From: Citreicella sp. C3M06
GTDB taxonomy: Bacteria; Pseudomonadota; Alphaproteobacteria; Rhodobacterales; Rhodobacteraceae
Assembly: GCF_018860705.1 (NCBI RefSeq)
Contig: NZ_JAHKQA010000050.1
Location: 1-32,822, forward strand
Length of the DNA stretch: 32,822 nucleotides
Reading direction: 5' to 3'
The notes below the pieces were generated by a model that worked only from the letters and a program-made list of their open reading frames with translations, was not told where the DNA came from and made no database searches. The translations under genes were made by a program, and so were the position numbers. Below, in pieces: positions 8,109 through 16,900 of the stretch (its first letter is position 1; each line of letters starts with the position of its first letter).

Positions 8109-9142
8109 CGCAGCACTCCCTGACGGCAGTCGACCCCGGTGCCTTCGCCGCATCCGGCACCGTGATCGTGATCCCTGCGCGCAATGAACAGGCCTATATC
8201 GCCGATTGCCTCGACAGCCTGTTCGCGCAAGCCACCCCGCGCCGCGCCGGTATCGTGATATGCGTCAACAACACCACGGATGACACCGCCGCCATCGCTC
8301 TGGATCGCGCCCGGTCCAGGCACTGGCCCCTGATCGTGATCCAAGCAGATCTCGCCAAGGGCAGTGTCGGACAGGCGCGGGGCCTTGGTCACAGTGTAGC
8401 GCTGCGTGCTGCGCCGCATGCGTCGGTCCTTCTGTCGACCGATGCCGATTGTCGGCCCGCCCCTCGATGGCAGGCCGAGATGGAAATGACCTTGCACCGC
8501 GCGCCCGCCGTTCTGGGGCGCATAGAGGTTGCCGCACAGGAGCTGGCCGGTTTTCCCGGGCAGTTCCTGCGCCGTCAGCATATCGAAAACGACTTTGCTG
8601 AACTCGCCATGGAGTTTGAACGCCTGATGGACCCCGCCGGCCCGGACGGGATCGGGCTGAACACCGCCGGCGGCGCCAACCTTGGCTTTCGCCGGGCCAC
8701 CTATCTACATGTGGGGGGCTACCGCGCGATGCCCTCGGGCGAAGATCGCGACATCATCGCCCGTGTAAGGCAGGCGGGGCTACGCCCGATCCGGGCGGAT
8801 CAGGCCGTCGTGGTGGCGTCGATGCGGCTGATCGGCCGCGCGCCGGGCGGTATGGCGGATCAGATCCTAGCGCGGTCGGGCTGCGGCGATTGCAGCGTCG
8901 ATAGCGCCCTCGTCCCGTTCGAGGCGATGGTGGCGCAACACCTCGGCCGACAAACCCCATCCCTACCGATGACCCTGTCGCGCGCCATGCAGGATCTTCC
9001 GCTGTTGCGCGATTGCGTCGAAGGTCTGCGCGGGCTTTCCTGCATCCACAGCCGCCGCCGACACCTAGCGGCGCTGCTGCAGAACCCTCTAGAGATGGAA
9101 AACGGCTGCGGGACTGAAGATGCCGACGACAGTTGGAACTGA
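8105..9142 (+). CDS. family 2 glycosyltransferase
   Basis: A 345-residue GT-A fold glycosyltransferase, last gene of the cassette. The N-terminus has TVIVIPARNEQAYI (19-32), the nucleotide-sugar metal motif STDAD (111-115), NTAGGANLGFRR, and a SGEDRDI acceptor-region motif. There is no transmembrane segment, so it is probably cytosolic or membrane-peripheral. The frame is open well upstream inside the methyltransferase gene, but the ATG at 8105 overlaps that gene's TGA (ATGA) and starts just before the GT2 fold, so it is the true start. Donor and acceptor are unknown; the neighbours suggest a modified amino-sugar product. Confidence 0.85.
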   Translation: MTQHSLTAVDPGAFAASGTVIVIPARNEQAYIADCLDSLFAQATPRRAGIVICVNNTTDDTAAIALDRARSRHWPLIVIQADLAKGSVGQARGLGHSVALRAAPHASVLLSTDADCRPAPRWQAEMEMTLHRAPAVLGRIEVAAQELAGFPGQFLRRQHIENDFAELAMEFERLMDPAGPDGIGLNTAGGANLGFRRATYLHVGGYRAMPSGEDRDIIARVRQAGLRPIRADQAVVVASMRLIGRAPGGMADQILARSGCGDCSVDSALVPFEAMVAQHLGRQTPSLPMTLSRAMQDLPLLRDCVEGLRGLSCIHSRRRHLAALLQNPLEMENGCGTEDADDSWN

Positions 9143-9513
9143 GAACACCGCCGCCGAATTTGTGAGGAACCTGATGGTTCTGGCGTAGGATGCCATGGCC
9201 GCCGATGAAACGCCCATCGAGCGGCTCGACGACGCCGGGGATCGCGCGCAGGGTGACGGAGTTTGCATGGTCACCGGCCCTTACAGCGATCATGTCACAG
9301 CCCCTCACCACCCGATCGCTGCCGACCGGGCGCAAAAGCGCCTGCGAGCCGCCAGACCGTCTAACGGATTGATGGGTTTCAGGCCATCGACCACGAATCT
9401 TGTGATGAGGTTCGCGGACGTCTCGACAAGCATGCGCAGCTACGCCCGCGCCAGAGCACGACGGCAAGACACGACCGGGCGCAGGTGTGGTGGCGTGAAA
9501 TCGCGGGGCGGCG
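9143..9513. other. gene-free spacer before katE
   Basis: About 370 bases without a frame I can assign to a family. Open frames on both strands lack motifs. The functional content I can support is the promoter motif at the downstream edge (9514-9539). I did not find a strong terminator for the cassette here. Confidence 0.4.
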
Positions 9514-9539
9514 GGAACAAGATCCGTCGCGGATACGTT
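9514..9539 (+). promoter_or_regulatory. EcfG (general stress response) promoter of katE
   Basis: GGAAC (9514-9518), a 17-base spacer, then CGTT (9536-9539): an exact match to the alphaproteobacterial EcfG/RpoE2/SigT consensus GGAAC-N16/17-CGTT. It lies 95 bases before the catalase ATG, leaving a leader of about 85-90 bases. Catalases are known members of EcfG regulons in several alphaproteobacteria, which supports the call. Confidence 0.7.
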
Positions 9540-9634
9540 CCGTTCCAGAACCGCCCGGATACAACCCTTGCGACACTTAGCCCTTCCGGGCGCCTCATTT
9601 CCCGACGCTCCAACCGATCCGAAGGATAGCTCAC

Positions 9635-11740
9635 ATGACAGACCACAAGGCGCTTTACCCCACCACCGCGGACACCCAGCAAGGAACCGAGATCGCAGAC
9701 CATCCGGTCGAGGTCGGACAGGGCGGGGAATGGCATCAACGAAACCCCGACGCACCGCGCATGACGACCGCGCAGGGCACCCCGGTATCGGACGATCAGA
9801 ACACCCTGACGGGGGGCGAACGCGGCCCGTCGCTGCTTGAAGACTTTCATTTCCGCGAAAAGATCTTTCATTTCGACCACGAACGCATTCCCGAACGCGT
9901 TGTCCACGCCCGTGGCTACGGCGCGCACGGCTTTTTCGAATGCACCGATGCCATCCCCGAACTGACCTCGGCCAACCCGTTCCAGGAAGCGGGCAAGCGC
10001 ACCCCCGCCTTCGTGCGGTTTTCCACCGTGGCGGGCAACAAGGGGTCTTTCGACCTTGCGCGGGACGTGCGCGGCTTTGCGGTCAAGATGTACACCGAAG
10101 ACGGCAACTGGGACTTGGTCGGCAACAACATCCCGGTGTTCTTCATTCAGGATGCGATGAAGTTCCCCGATCTGATCCATTCGGTGAAGGAAGCCCCCGA
10201 CCGCGCCTTCCCGCAGGCCCAATCGGCGCATGACAACTTCTGGGATTTCATCTCGCTCATGCCCGAATCCATGCACATGATGCAGTGGGTCATGTCCGAC
10301 CGTGCCATCCCCCGGTCTTTCCGCTTCATGGAAGGGTTCGGCGTTCATACGTTCCGTTTCGTGAACGCCGAAGGCAAGAGCCATTACGTGAAATTCCACT
10401 GGAAGCCCAAGCTGGGCCTGCAATCGGTGGTCTGGGATGAGGCCGTCAAGATCAACGGTGCCGACCCTGATTTCCACCGTCGCGATCTGTGGGATGCGAT
10501 TCAGAGCGGCGACTTCCCCGAATGGGAACTCGGTCTGCAGATCTTTGACGACGAATTCGCCGACAAGTTCGATTTCGACGTGCTGGATGCCACCAAGATC
10601 ATCCCCGAAGAAGACCTGCCCATCCGCGTCGTCGGCCGCCTTGTGCTGGACCGTACCGTCGACAACTTCTTTGCCGAAACCGAACAGGTGGCGTTCTGCA
10701 CGCAGAACATCATCCCCGGCATCGATTTCACCAATGACCCGCTGCTTCAGGGGCGCAACTTTTCCTACCTCGACACCCAGACCAAGCGTCTGGGCGGGCC
10801 GAACTTCACCCATATCCCGATCAACGCGCCGCGCTGCCCGTTCCACCATTTCCAGCAGGATGGGCATATGGCGATGCACAACCCCACCGGGCGTGCCAAC
10901 TATGAACCCAACAGCTGGGCGCAGGGCGGCCCTCGTGCCGATCCCAAGGCCGGGTTCAAGAGTTACCCCGCCGAAACCTCCGGCCCCAAGCGGCGCCTGC
11001 GCCCCGAAAGCTTTGCGGACCACTACAGCCAAGCGCGTCAGTTCTACATCTCGCAGACGCCGGTGGAACAGGATCACATCGCCAACGGTTTCGCGTTCGA
11101 GCTGTCCAAATGCGTGGTGGCCGACATCCGCAACCGCATCCTGTCGCACCTGCAACTGGTCGACGAGGGGCTTGCCGCCAAGGTCGCCGATGCGCTTGGC
11201 CACGATCTGCCAGAGCCTGCCACTCCGGCGCTCGCTCCGGTCGATCTGAAAGTGTCGGACAAGTTGTCGATCCTCAAGAACGGGCCGGACAGCTTCAAGG
11301 GCCGCAAGATGGGCATTCTGGTCAGCGACGGCATGGACAAAGCGATCTTTGATGCGCTCGTCGATGCCGTGAAAGCCGAAGGCGGCATGGTCGAGATCGT
11401 GGCGCCCAAGGTCGGCGGTGTCACCGCATCCAACGGCGAGGTGGTCGAAGCGAACCAGAAGGTCGATGGCGGGCCCTCCGTGCTTTATGACGCGGTCGCG
11501 CTTGTGCTGAGCAAAGAAGGCGCGGAAAAGCTGGGCAAGATGCTGCCGGGCAAGGATTTCGTGACCAACGCCCACGGGCATTGCAAGTTTATCGCGATGA
11601 CCGCCGACGCCGAGCCGCTGATGCAGGCCACTGGCCTCGCCGAGGCCGACGGCGGAATGATGACGCTGAACGCGCCCGGCGATGCGCCCGCCTTTGTGCA
11701 GGCCTGCCGTGCCCTGCGCTTCTGGGACCGTGCCGCGTGA
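9635..11740 (+). CDS. katE: large-subunit (clade 2) monofunctional catalase, KatE/HPII type
   Basis: A 701-residue haem catalase that dismutates hydrogen peroxide in the cytoplasm. The catalytic His is H91 in [11 protein letters not shown], the distal Asn lies in [10 protein letters not shown] (N164/N165), and the proximal haem ligand is Y378 in RNFSYLDTQ. The length and the extra C-terminal flavodoxin/DJ-1-like domain (from about residue 550, beginning near KMGILVSDG) identify the large-subunit clade typified by E. coli HPII. The start ATG 9635 has GAAGGA (9621-9626) before it. It has its own EcfG-type promoter and a strong hairpin downstream, so it is probably a single-gene stress-induced unit. 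Confidence 0.95.
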   Translation: MTDHKALYPTTADTQQGTEIADHPVEVGQGGEWHQRNPDAPRMTTAQGTPVSDDQNTLTGGERGPSLLEDFHFREKIFHFDHERIPERVVHARGYGAHGFFECTDAIPELTSANPFQEAGKRTPAFVRFSTVAGNKGSFDLARDVRGFAVKMYTEDGNWDLVGNNIPVFFIQDAMKFPDLIHSVKEAPDRAFPQAQSAHDNFWDFISLMPESMHMMQWVMSDRAIPRSFRFMEGFGVHTFRFVNAEGKSHYVKFHWKPKLGLQSVVWDEAVKINGADPDFHRRDLWDAIQSGDFPEWELGLQIFDDEFADKFDFDVLDATKIIPEEDLPIRVVGRLVLDRTVDNFFAETEQVAFCTQNIIPGIDFTNDPLLQGRNFSYLDTQTKRLGGPNFTHIPINAPRCPFHHFQQDGHMAMHNPTGRANYEPNSWAQGGPRADPKAGFKSYPAETSGPKRRLRPESFADHYSQARQFYISQTPVEQDHIANGFAFELSKCVVADIRNRILSHLQLVDEGLAAKVADALGHDLPEPATPALAPVDLKVSDKLSILKNGPDSFKGRKMGILVSDGMDKAIFDALVDAVKAEGGMVEIVAPKVGGVTASNGEVVEANQKVDGGPSVLYDAVALVLSKEGAEKLGKMLPGKDFVTNAHGHCKFIAMTADAEPLMQATGLAEADGGMMTLNAPGDAPAFVQACRALRFWDRAA

Positions 11741-11760
11741 TCCAGATCCGTTAAGAACCG

Positions 11761-11788
11761 CCCGGCCCCGCGCACGCGCGGGGCCGGG
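11761..11788 (+). terminator. GC-rich hairpin downstream of katE
   Basis: A perfect inverted repeat, CCCGGCCCCGCGC (11761-11773) and its complement (11776-11788), separated by AC. It starts about 20 bases after the catalase stop. There is no clear T-run after it, so termination may be atypical, but stem strength and position are convincing. Confidence 0.7.
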
Positions 11789-11843
11789 CATATCGCGGCG
11801 TGCGTGATCTCTTCGACACGCTTTTTCTCTGAAAGGTTTCCTG

Positions 11844-12158
11844 ATGATCGATCTTGCGTTTTCAACCGCGCAGCAATGGCAGCGTTGGGCATTTGGCGCG
11901 ACGCAGATAATGCTGTCTTCCGCCACCGTCATACAGATCCGCATGATGCAGATGTCCCTCGGCACCATGCACCCCGAGGAAGCCACGCGCATGGTGTTCG
12001 AAAAGTGCTCCGCTCTGGCCAAGGCGACCGAGCTGACGAACCGTGCCCTTGCCGCCAACAAGGGCCCCGCTGCGGCAGCGCTAGCCGGGCTCGCGCCCTA
12101 CAGTCAGGCAACTCGGGCCAACGCGCAGCGCCTGTCGCGCCGATCGCGCGCGAGATGA
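11844..12158 (+). CDS. small phasin-like hypothetical protein
   Basis: A 104-residue protein, mainly amphipathic helix, beginning MIDLAFSTAQQWQRW with a central QIRMMQMSLGTMHPEEATRM segment. It resembles small rhodobacterial proteins annotated as phasin-like or loosely as 'antifreeze' proteins; I cannot assign a function. The C-terminus (RLSRRSRAR) is basic and may be altered by a late frameshift. GAAAGG lies shortly before the ATG at 11844. It sits after the katE hairpin, so it is probably transcribed separately or by readthrough. Confidence 0.5.
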   Translation: MIDLAFSTAQQWQRWAFGATQIMLSSATVIQIRMMQMSLGTMHPEEATRMVFEKCSALAKATELTNRALAANKGPAAAALAGLAPYSQATRANAQRLSRRSRAR

Positions 12159-12554
12159 TGCTGCGCCGCGATCAGATGACTTCATTACTGTGGTGCTGTA
12201 GCGGGCGCCCTCCGGTCCTTAGCGCCGCCCGCCGTAACGTTCAGACCTTGGTGAACGGCGCAGCCCCCCGACTAGAACCGCGTCTGCGAGGGGCTATTCT
12301 GGCTCACACATCGCCATAGGCGGTTGGCTGATCGTGCCGGTGTCCCTCGCCTACAGCCTGGGAAGACCAAGGCAATCCTATCGCCCAAATCGTCGGCGCA
12401 ACCCACGTGCAGGTCGCGCGGCGATATCACCAAAGCGATCATCCTGATCCGCCTGTGCAACGACCCGAGGGCCGGTGTTTGGGCAGATTAGGTACCTCGG
12501 GCAGGGCGTCAGGTGCCGCCCCGAACTTGCACCCGAACCGCAAAGGAGACGCGC
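12159..12554. other. spacer upstream of DUF421 gene, no gene seen
   Basis: About 400 bases with no supported gene and no clear promoter motif. The last 40 bases resemble the leader before the DUF421 pseudogene at 565-604 (CCCGAGCCGCACAGGAG against CCCGAACCGCAAAGGAG), so the duplication included the ribosome-binding region. Confidence 0.4.
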
Positions 12555-13070
12555 ATGAACTGGTCTGAAATGTTCTTCCAAGGGTGGAACGACATCGTTC
12601 GCACGCTGATCGTAGGCGCGCTGGCCTATGCCTTCCTTGTGGTGTCGCTGCGCGTTTCGGGCAAGCGCACGCTCGCCAAGCTGAACGCGTTCGACCTTGT
12701 CGTGACGGTGGCTTTCGGCTCGATCCTCGCGACCATCCTACTGAGCGAGGACGTGGCGCTGGCCGAAGGCGCGACGGCGCTCGGGCTGCTGATCGCGCTG
12801 CAATACGGGGTGACAACCTTGTCGGTGCATTCGCGCAGTTTCGCCCGAGCGGTGCGGGCCGAACCGACATTGCTGCTGCGCGATGGCGCGCCGTTGCCGA
12901 ACGCTATGCGCCGCGCCCGCGTGACCCATGAAGAGTTGCAAGCCGTGGTGCGCACCGAAGGCGGCCGGAACCTCGAGAATGTCTCAGCCGTAATTCTGGA
13001 GACGGACGGCTCGTTCTCGGTGATCGGCGCGGGATCGGCGGGCGTGCAGGTGGCATGCTCAGGAACCTGA
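12555..13070 (+). CDS. DUF421 (YetF-like) membrane protein
   Basis: A 171-residue intact DUF421 protein. About three N-terminal membrane helices are visible (TLIVGALAYAFLVVSL near 16-31; DLVVTVAFGSILATILL near 47-63; EGATALGLLIALQYGV near 71-86), followed by a soluble domain with LLLRDGAPLPNAMRRARVT and EELQAVVRTEG. The signature GKRTLAKLNAFDLVV is conserved. ATG 12555 follows AAGGAG (12543-12548); the open frame upstream of it is spurious. The molecular function is not established; spore-germination and stress links have been proposed for relatives. Near katE in an EcfG-type context, an envelope stress role is a guess. Confidence 0.85.
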   Translation: MNWSEMFFQGWNDIVRTLIVGALAYAFLVVSLRVSGKRTLAKLNAFDLVVTVAFGSILATILLSEDVALAEGATALGLLIALQYGVTTLSVHSRSFARAVRAEPTLLLRDGAPLPNAMRRARVTHEELQAVVRTEGGRNLENVSAVILETDGSFSVIGAGSAGVQVACSGT

Positions 13071-13080
13071 TCCCGGCGGA

Positions 13081-13119
13081 GGCGCGGCTCTGTCCGGTCC
13101 CCCCGGGCAGAGTCGCGCC
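13081..13119 (+). terminator. 17-bp stem hairpin downstream of DUF421
   Basis: GGCGCGGCTCTGTCCGG (13081-13097) pairs along its whole length with 13103-13119, with two G-T wobbles and a 5-base loop. It begins 10 bases after the DUF421 stop. No T-tract follows, but the structure is strong. Confidence 0.65.
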
Positions 13120-13253
13120 CGCGGTGAGGATGGGCATGACGAAACGCCGTTCGTCGTTAACCTACGCGCAGAGTACTTCCCGCATCGCCGCAAGCTGCTG
13201 GCTTTGCTATGGCGCGCGCTCAGTCCGCCACAGAAGCGACGGGAGGCCGTGTA

Positions 13254-13463
13254 TCAAAAGCCCTCAGCGTCGATCTCGGCGATCACCCGGTCCGGAGGGG
13301 CGGACATATTGTAGAACCGCTCCTTGCTCCACAGATGCACCATGTTCGCGTTCAGCCCGTGTCGCCGAGCGATGGCCGCGATTGATGGCGCTGCCAGCGC
13401 TTCGGCAACCACCTGACGCTTGAAAGCGAGCGTGTCGTTCCGCGACCCCTCCTTCCTGCCCAT
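13254..13463 (-). pseudogene. IS66-type TnpA (OrfA) remnant
   Basis: A 69-residue minus-strand frame starting MGRKEGSRND and containing VVAEALAAPSIAAIARRHG followed by LNANMVHLW. This is the helix-turn-helix signature of the small OrfA/TnpA proteins of IS66-family elements. The protein is much shorter than a full TnpA, its C-terminus does not look complete, and no TnpB or TnpC lies beside it. It is debris of an inserted element just before the toxin gene. Confidence 0.7.
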
Positions 13464-13945
13464 GTTTTGGCGTGTATCAGACTCCAGCGGGCACTGGATT
13501 GCCCCGGCTTTTGCCTCCATGTTGTTTGCGGTATCCAGAAGCACGTAGCCAAACAGGTCGGGGTCAAGGACACGGGATAAGCTGGGGGCGTCTGTGGTTT
13601 CGGTGTCCAACCTTGGCCGCGTTCGCTGAAAGGTGTCAACTGCGCGTCAGACAGCCTCTGCATGGGGAAAACCTGAACCGAAGCCCAAAAACTGACGCGG
13701 GCGCTATCCGGTATCAATGCGCACCAGATATCGCAGGATGCCGCAACATCGGCAGTTGACTCAGAGCATGATTTGATTGCTATCCTCTAGATTGACTAGA
13801 CAGGCAATACAATCCCCATAGGGCGTATCCTGATCGCAGGCTTGTTCCGTTGCAGGCCCTGCCTTAGCACCCGCGATCCGACCGACGCTTTGGTTCAAAC
13901 CATCCGCCCGACCGGGCCAGCGCGTTCCTGAGAGGTGATAGCCAC
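13464..13945. other. spacer upstream of the Tc toxin gene
   Basis: About 480 bases without a supported gene. The first part is probably insertion-element debris. The 13760-13830 part is more AT-rich than its surroundings and contains a small palindrome (listed separately), making it the likely regulatory region of the toxin. I could not define a convincing -35/-10 pair. A good ribosome site, GAGAGGTGAT (13930-13939), precedes the toxin ATG. Confidence 0.4.
13786..13800. repeat. short palindrome upstream of toxin gene
   Basis: TCTAG-ATTGA-CTAGA, a perfect 5-bp dyad in the AT-rich stretch about 150 bases before the toxin start. It could be an operator, but it is short enough to be chance. Confidence 0.3.
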
Positions 13946-16900
13946 ATGCTCAGCCCGACCGATTTTTCACCCCATGCCGACCGGAAACGCCATCGCGCCC
14001 GCCGCGTCGCCGCAAAGGACGCGCTGAGGCGCCAGAGCTTCAGACACTCGCAGCGTCTGTCGTTTACCGCGATGGCGCGCGATCCGTTCTATCGGGGCAT
14101 TGCCGCCGGGTGCTGCCCCGCCACGCTGGCCGCGAACATCAGAGATCTGGGTTTCAGCCTTGCAGCCGATGTGGCCGCGTGCGGAACTCCCGCCGCGCTT
14201 CGGGCGCGCCTTGCGGATCGGGCGCAACCCGATGAGGCCAACCTCAGCCGCCTTCTGACGCAAGCGCGGCGCGAGGCGCTTCGGGCATGGCGGCTGTCAC
14301 GCCACGCGCTGGCGGTGAACGATCCGATGGGCCGCGCGCTGCGTCATATTCCCGCGCCCCTGTCGCAAGACAGCGCGTCGACACAATCGCTTCCAGCCTA
14401 TGCCAGCCCCGCCAGTTTGCAATCGTCGCAATCCCCGGCGGCCTACCTGTGCCACTTGTACCGTATCGCGACGGGCGAGGACGCAGAGATTGGCATTCGC
14501 TGCCCCACGTCCAGCCCCTTTGCCATCGCCAAGCGACGACCGGACCTGCACGCGCTAGTGCTGAGCGAAGCCAACCTCAAGACAGAACTGCCGACGCTAG
14601 AGCTGGTGAACGAGGTGCTGGGGGCGGAACGCTCCGCGGCAAAGCTGGCGGCGGATCTTGCGGCCGGGTTTCACCCGCTGGCCCTGCCCTACGATCATGC
14701 CGCCACGAGGGCACGAACGGCGCTGGCGCAACTGGGGAATACCCGTTTCAACGACATCGCGGCCCGTATCACAAGCCTGCCGACCGATGGCAGCGCAGGG
14801 TATGGCTGGGCCAGAGACCGCCCCGGCCTTATGGGCGTGCCGGACGCGGTGATGCCGCTTCTGACCGGCGCGCAGGCGGACCCGGCAGAGCGTCCGGCCA
14901 CGCTTCAGGGCCTTTACGGCTGCACCACCCGCGCCGCCGCGTCGGGTACCGATCAGCTGATGCAAAGTCTCGATCAGACGTTCGACGGGCTGACGCAACT
15001 TCTTGGGCTCTACAATGTCTCGCGCGAGGGTACGGGCAGCGCGGCGCAGCGCGATTTTGCCACCGCTTTCCTGAACAACGACGTCCCCTTCGCGATCACC
15101 TATGCCCAACTGCTCAAATCCGCCACCATGGCGGGCGAGCCCCTGCCCGCCCCTGTCCTGCGCAGCCTGAATATCCTCGCCCGGTTGCAGCGCGGCACAG
15201 GCCTTGCATATCACGACCTGAACACGATCCTTGCGCTGCCCGGAGCGGCGGCGGATGGCGCGGCCACGGGGGCGGATGATCCGGTTGCCCCGGCCCGTAC
15301 CGTGACGGATGCTGGGGTGCGCCTGCTGGCCAGCTACCCGCTGTATCAAGAGGCTTTTGGCCTGTCTCCGGCTGGGTTTGCGGCGCTGTTCGGCGCGCCC
15401 TGCCCCTACTGGCGCGCCGATGTGATCCTGCCCGCGCAGGACGATGGCACCGCGCTGGAACAGACCGAACGCTCGTTCCTGCGCAGCCTGTTTCACGAGG
15501 ATGCGCCAGCATTGCAGACACTGCTGGATGCGGGAACCACGCCTGTGCTTGATCCAGATCTTGCGCCGCTGATCGCGCGGGGTCTTGGGTTGACCGCGCT
15601 TGAACTGGACCGGCTGGTGGCGGTGCTGGACGCATCATTCGCGCTGTCGCAGGGGCTGGATGCCCGCGGGCTTGGCGGGCTTTACCGCCTGTCCACGCTG
15701 TGCCGGATGCTGGGATGGCCTGTGCTGTCGGGCCTTGCGGCGATTGATCGTCTGCCGGGGGGTCCTGCGGCGCTGTACCTGCGCAATGAGACCGCCGCGC
15801 AGACCCTTGCGCTGTGCGATGCGCTCGACTGGCTGCTCGCCCTGTCGCGCTGGATGACCGAGACCGGGCTGACGCCAGATGCGCTTTGCGCCCTGCTGGC
15901 GCCGGACGCGGCCCTCCTCGGCGATGCCCAGATCGCATGGCTGGGCGCATTGCAGGACGCCTTTGCGCCGATTGCCGCGAAGGCGGGCGTTTTCGCGGGG
16001 GCCGAGACATGGCAGGGGCCAGAGGGCGGCGAGACGACGATTGCCGCCGAAACCTGGCATGCCCACCTGAAAAGCACCGCCTCAGGCCCCATTCTGCGTA
16101 GCTCCGGCGTATTCTACGACGATGCGGACCGAGCGGGTATCGAGGCGGCCTGCAAGGATTGCCTTATCGCCGCCGGGCTGGATCCCGCCGCATCGGGCAT
16201 CGCCGAGCCGCTGCGATTGCTGGTCGCGCGGCTGGATGCGCTGCGCAATGCGCAGGCCGAGCTGATCGCCGCGCAGGTCGTCTCGCTCGATCCGGGCCTG
16301 AGCGTGGTTGCAGCCGTGTCGCTGATCGGCTGGGCGCAGTCCCGCCCGCTCAGGCTGCTGCATGATCTGCTCGCCGGGCCGGACGATCCCGCTTGTCTCC
16401 ACTGGATGTCCGAACTGACACGGCATATTTCCGCGGCATCGGCGCTATCGCTGGGCGAGGCCGATCTGTGGCTGGTGGCCGAACATCCCGACTGGCTTGT
16501 CGATGCACCGCAGTCGGATACGCTGGGGCTGGCGCAGCTGTACCATCTGCAACGCTTCGGCACGCTTCAGGTCGGGGTCGCCAGCGACGCTGCGTGGGTC
16601 GGCTATCTGGCGCAATCTCAGGACAGCCCGCCCGAGGCGCAGGCGCCGGGCGATCTGCCGGGAGACTGGGTCACTGGCTGCCGGCAGGTGATGGCGCTGA
16701 TGCTGGGCTGTGCCACAGAAGACGCCGACGTCTATCTGGACGCGCTTCTCGGCCCGGGGCGCGTGGCGCAAAGCGTTGCCGAGATCGACGCGGTCGCGCG
16801 CCATGTCCGGCTGGCCGACGAGCTGGGACTGAGCGCGGCCGACCTGCTGGCATTGACGCGCGTCAGCGACCCCGGCCTTGAGACCCAGTCCAGCCCGCAC

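Noticed and set aside
9440-12061. 873-residue open frame on the minus strand opposite katE
   Set aside because: It is the antisense shadow of a strongly conserved catalase gene in GC-rich DNA; its translation shows no family motif.
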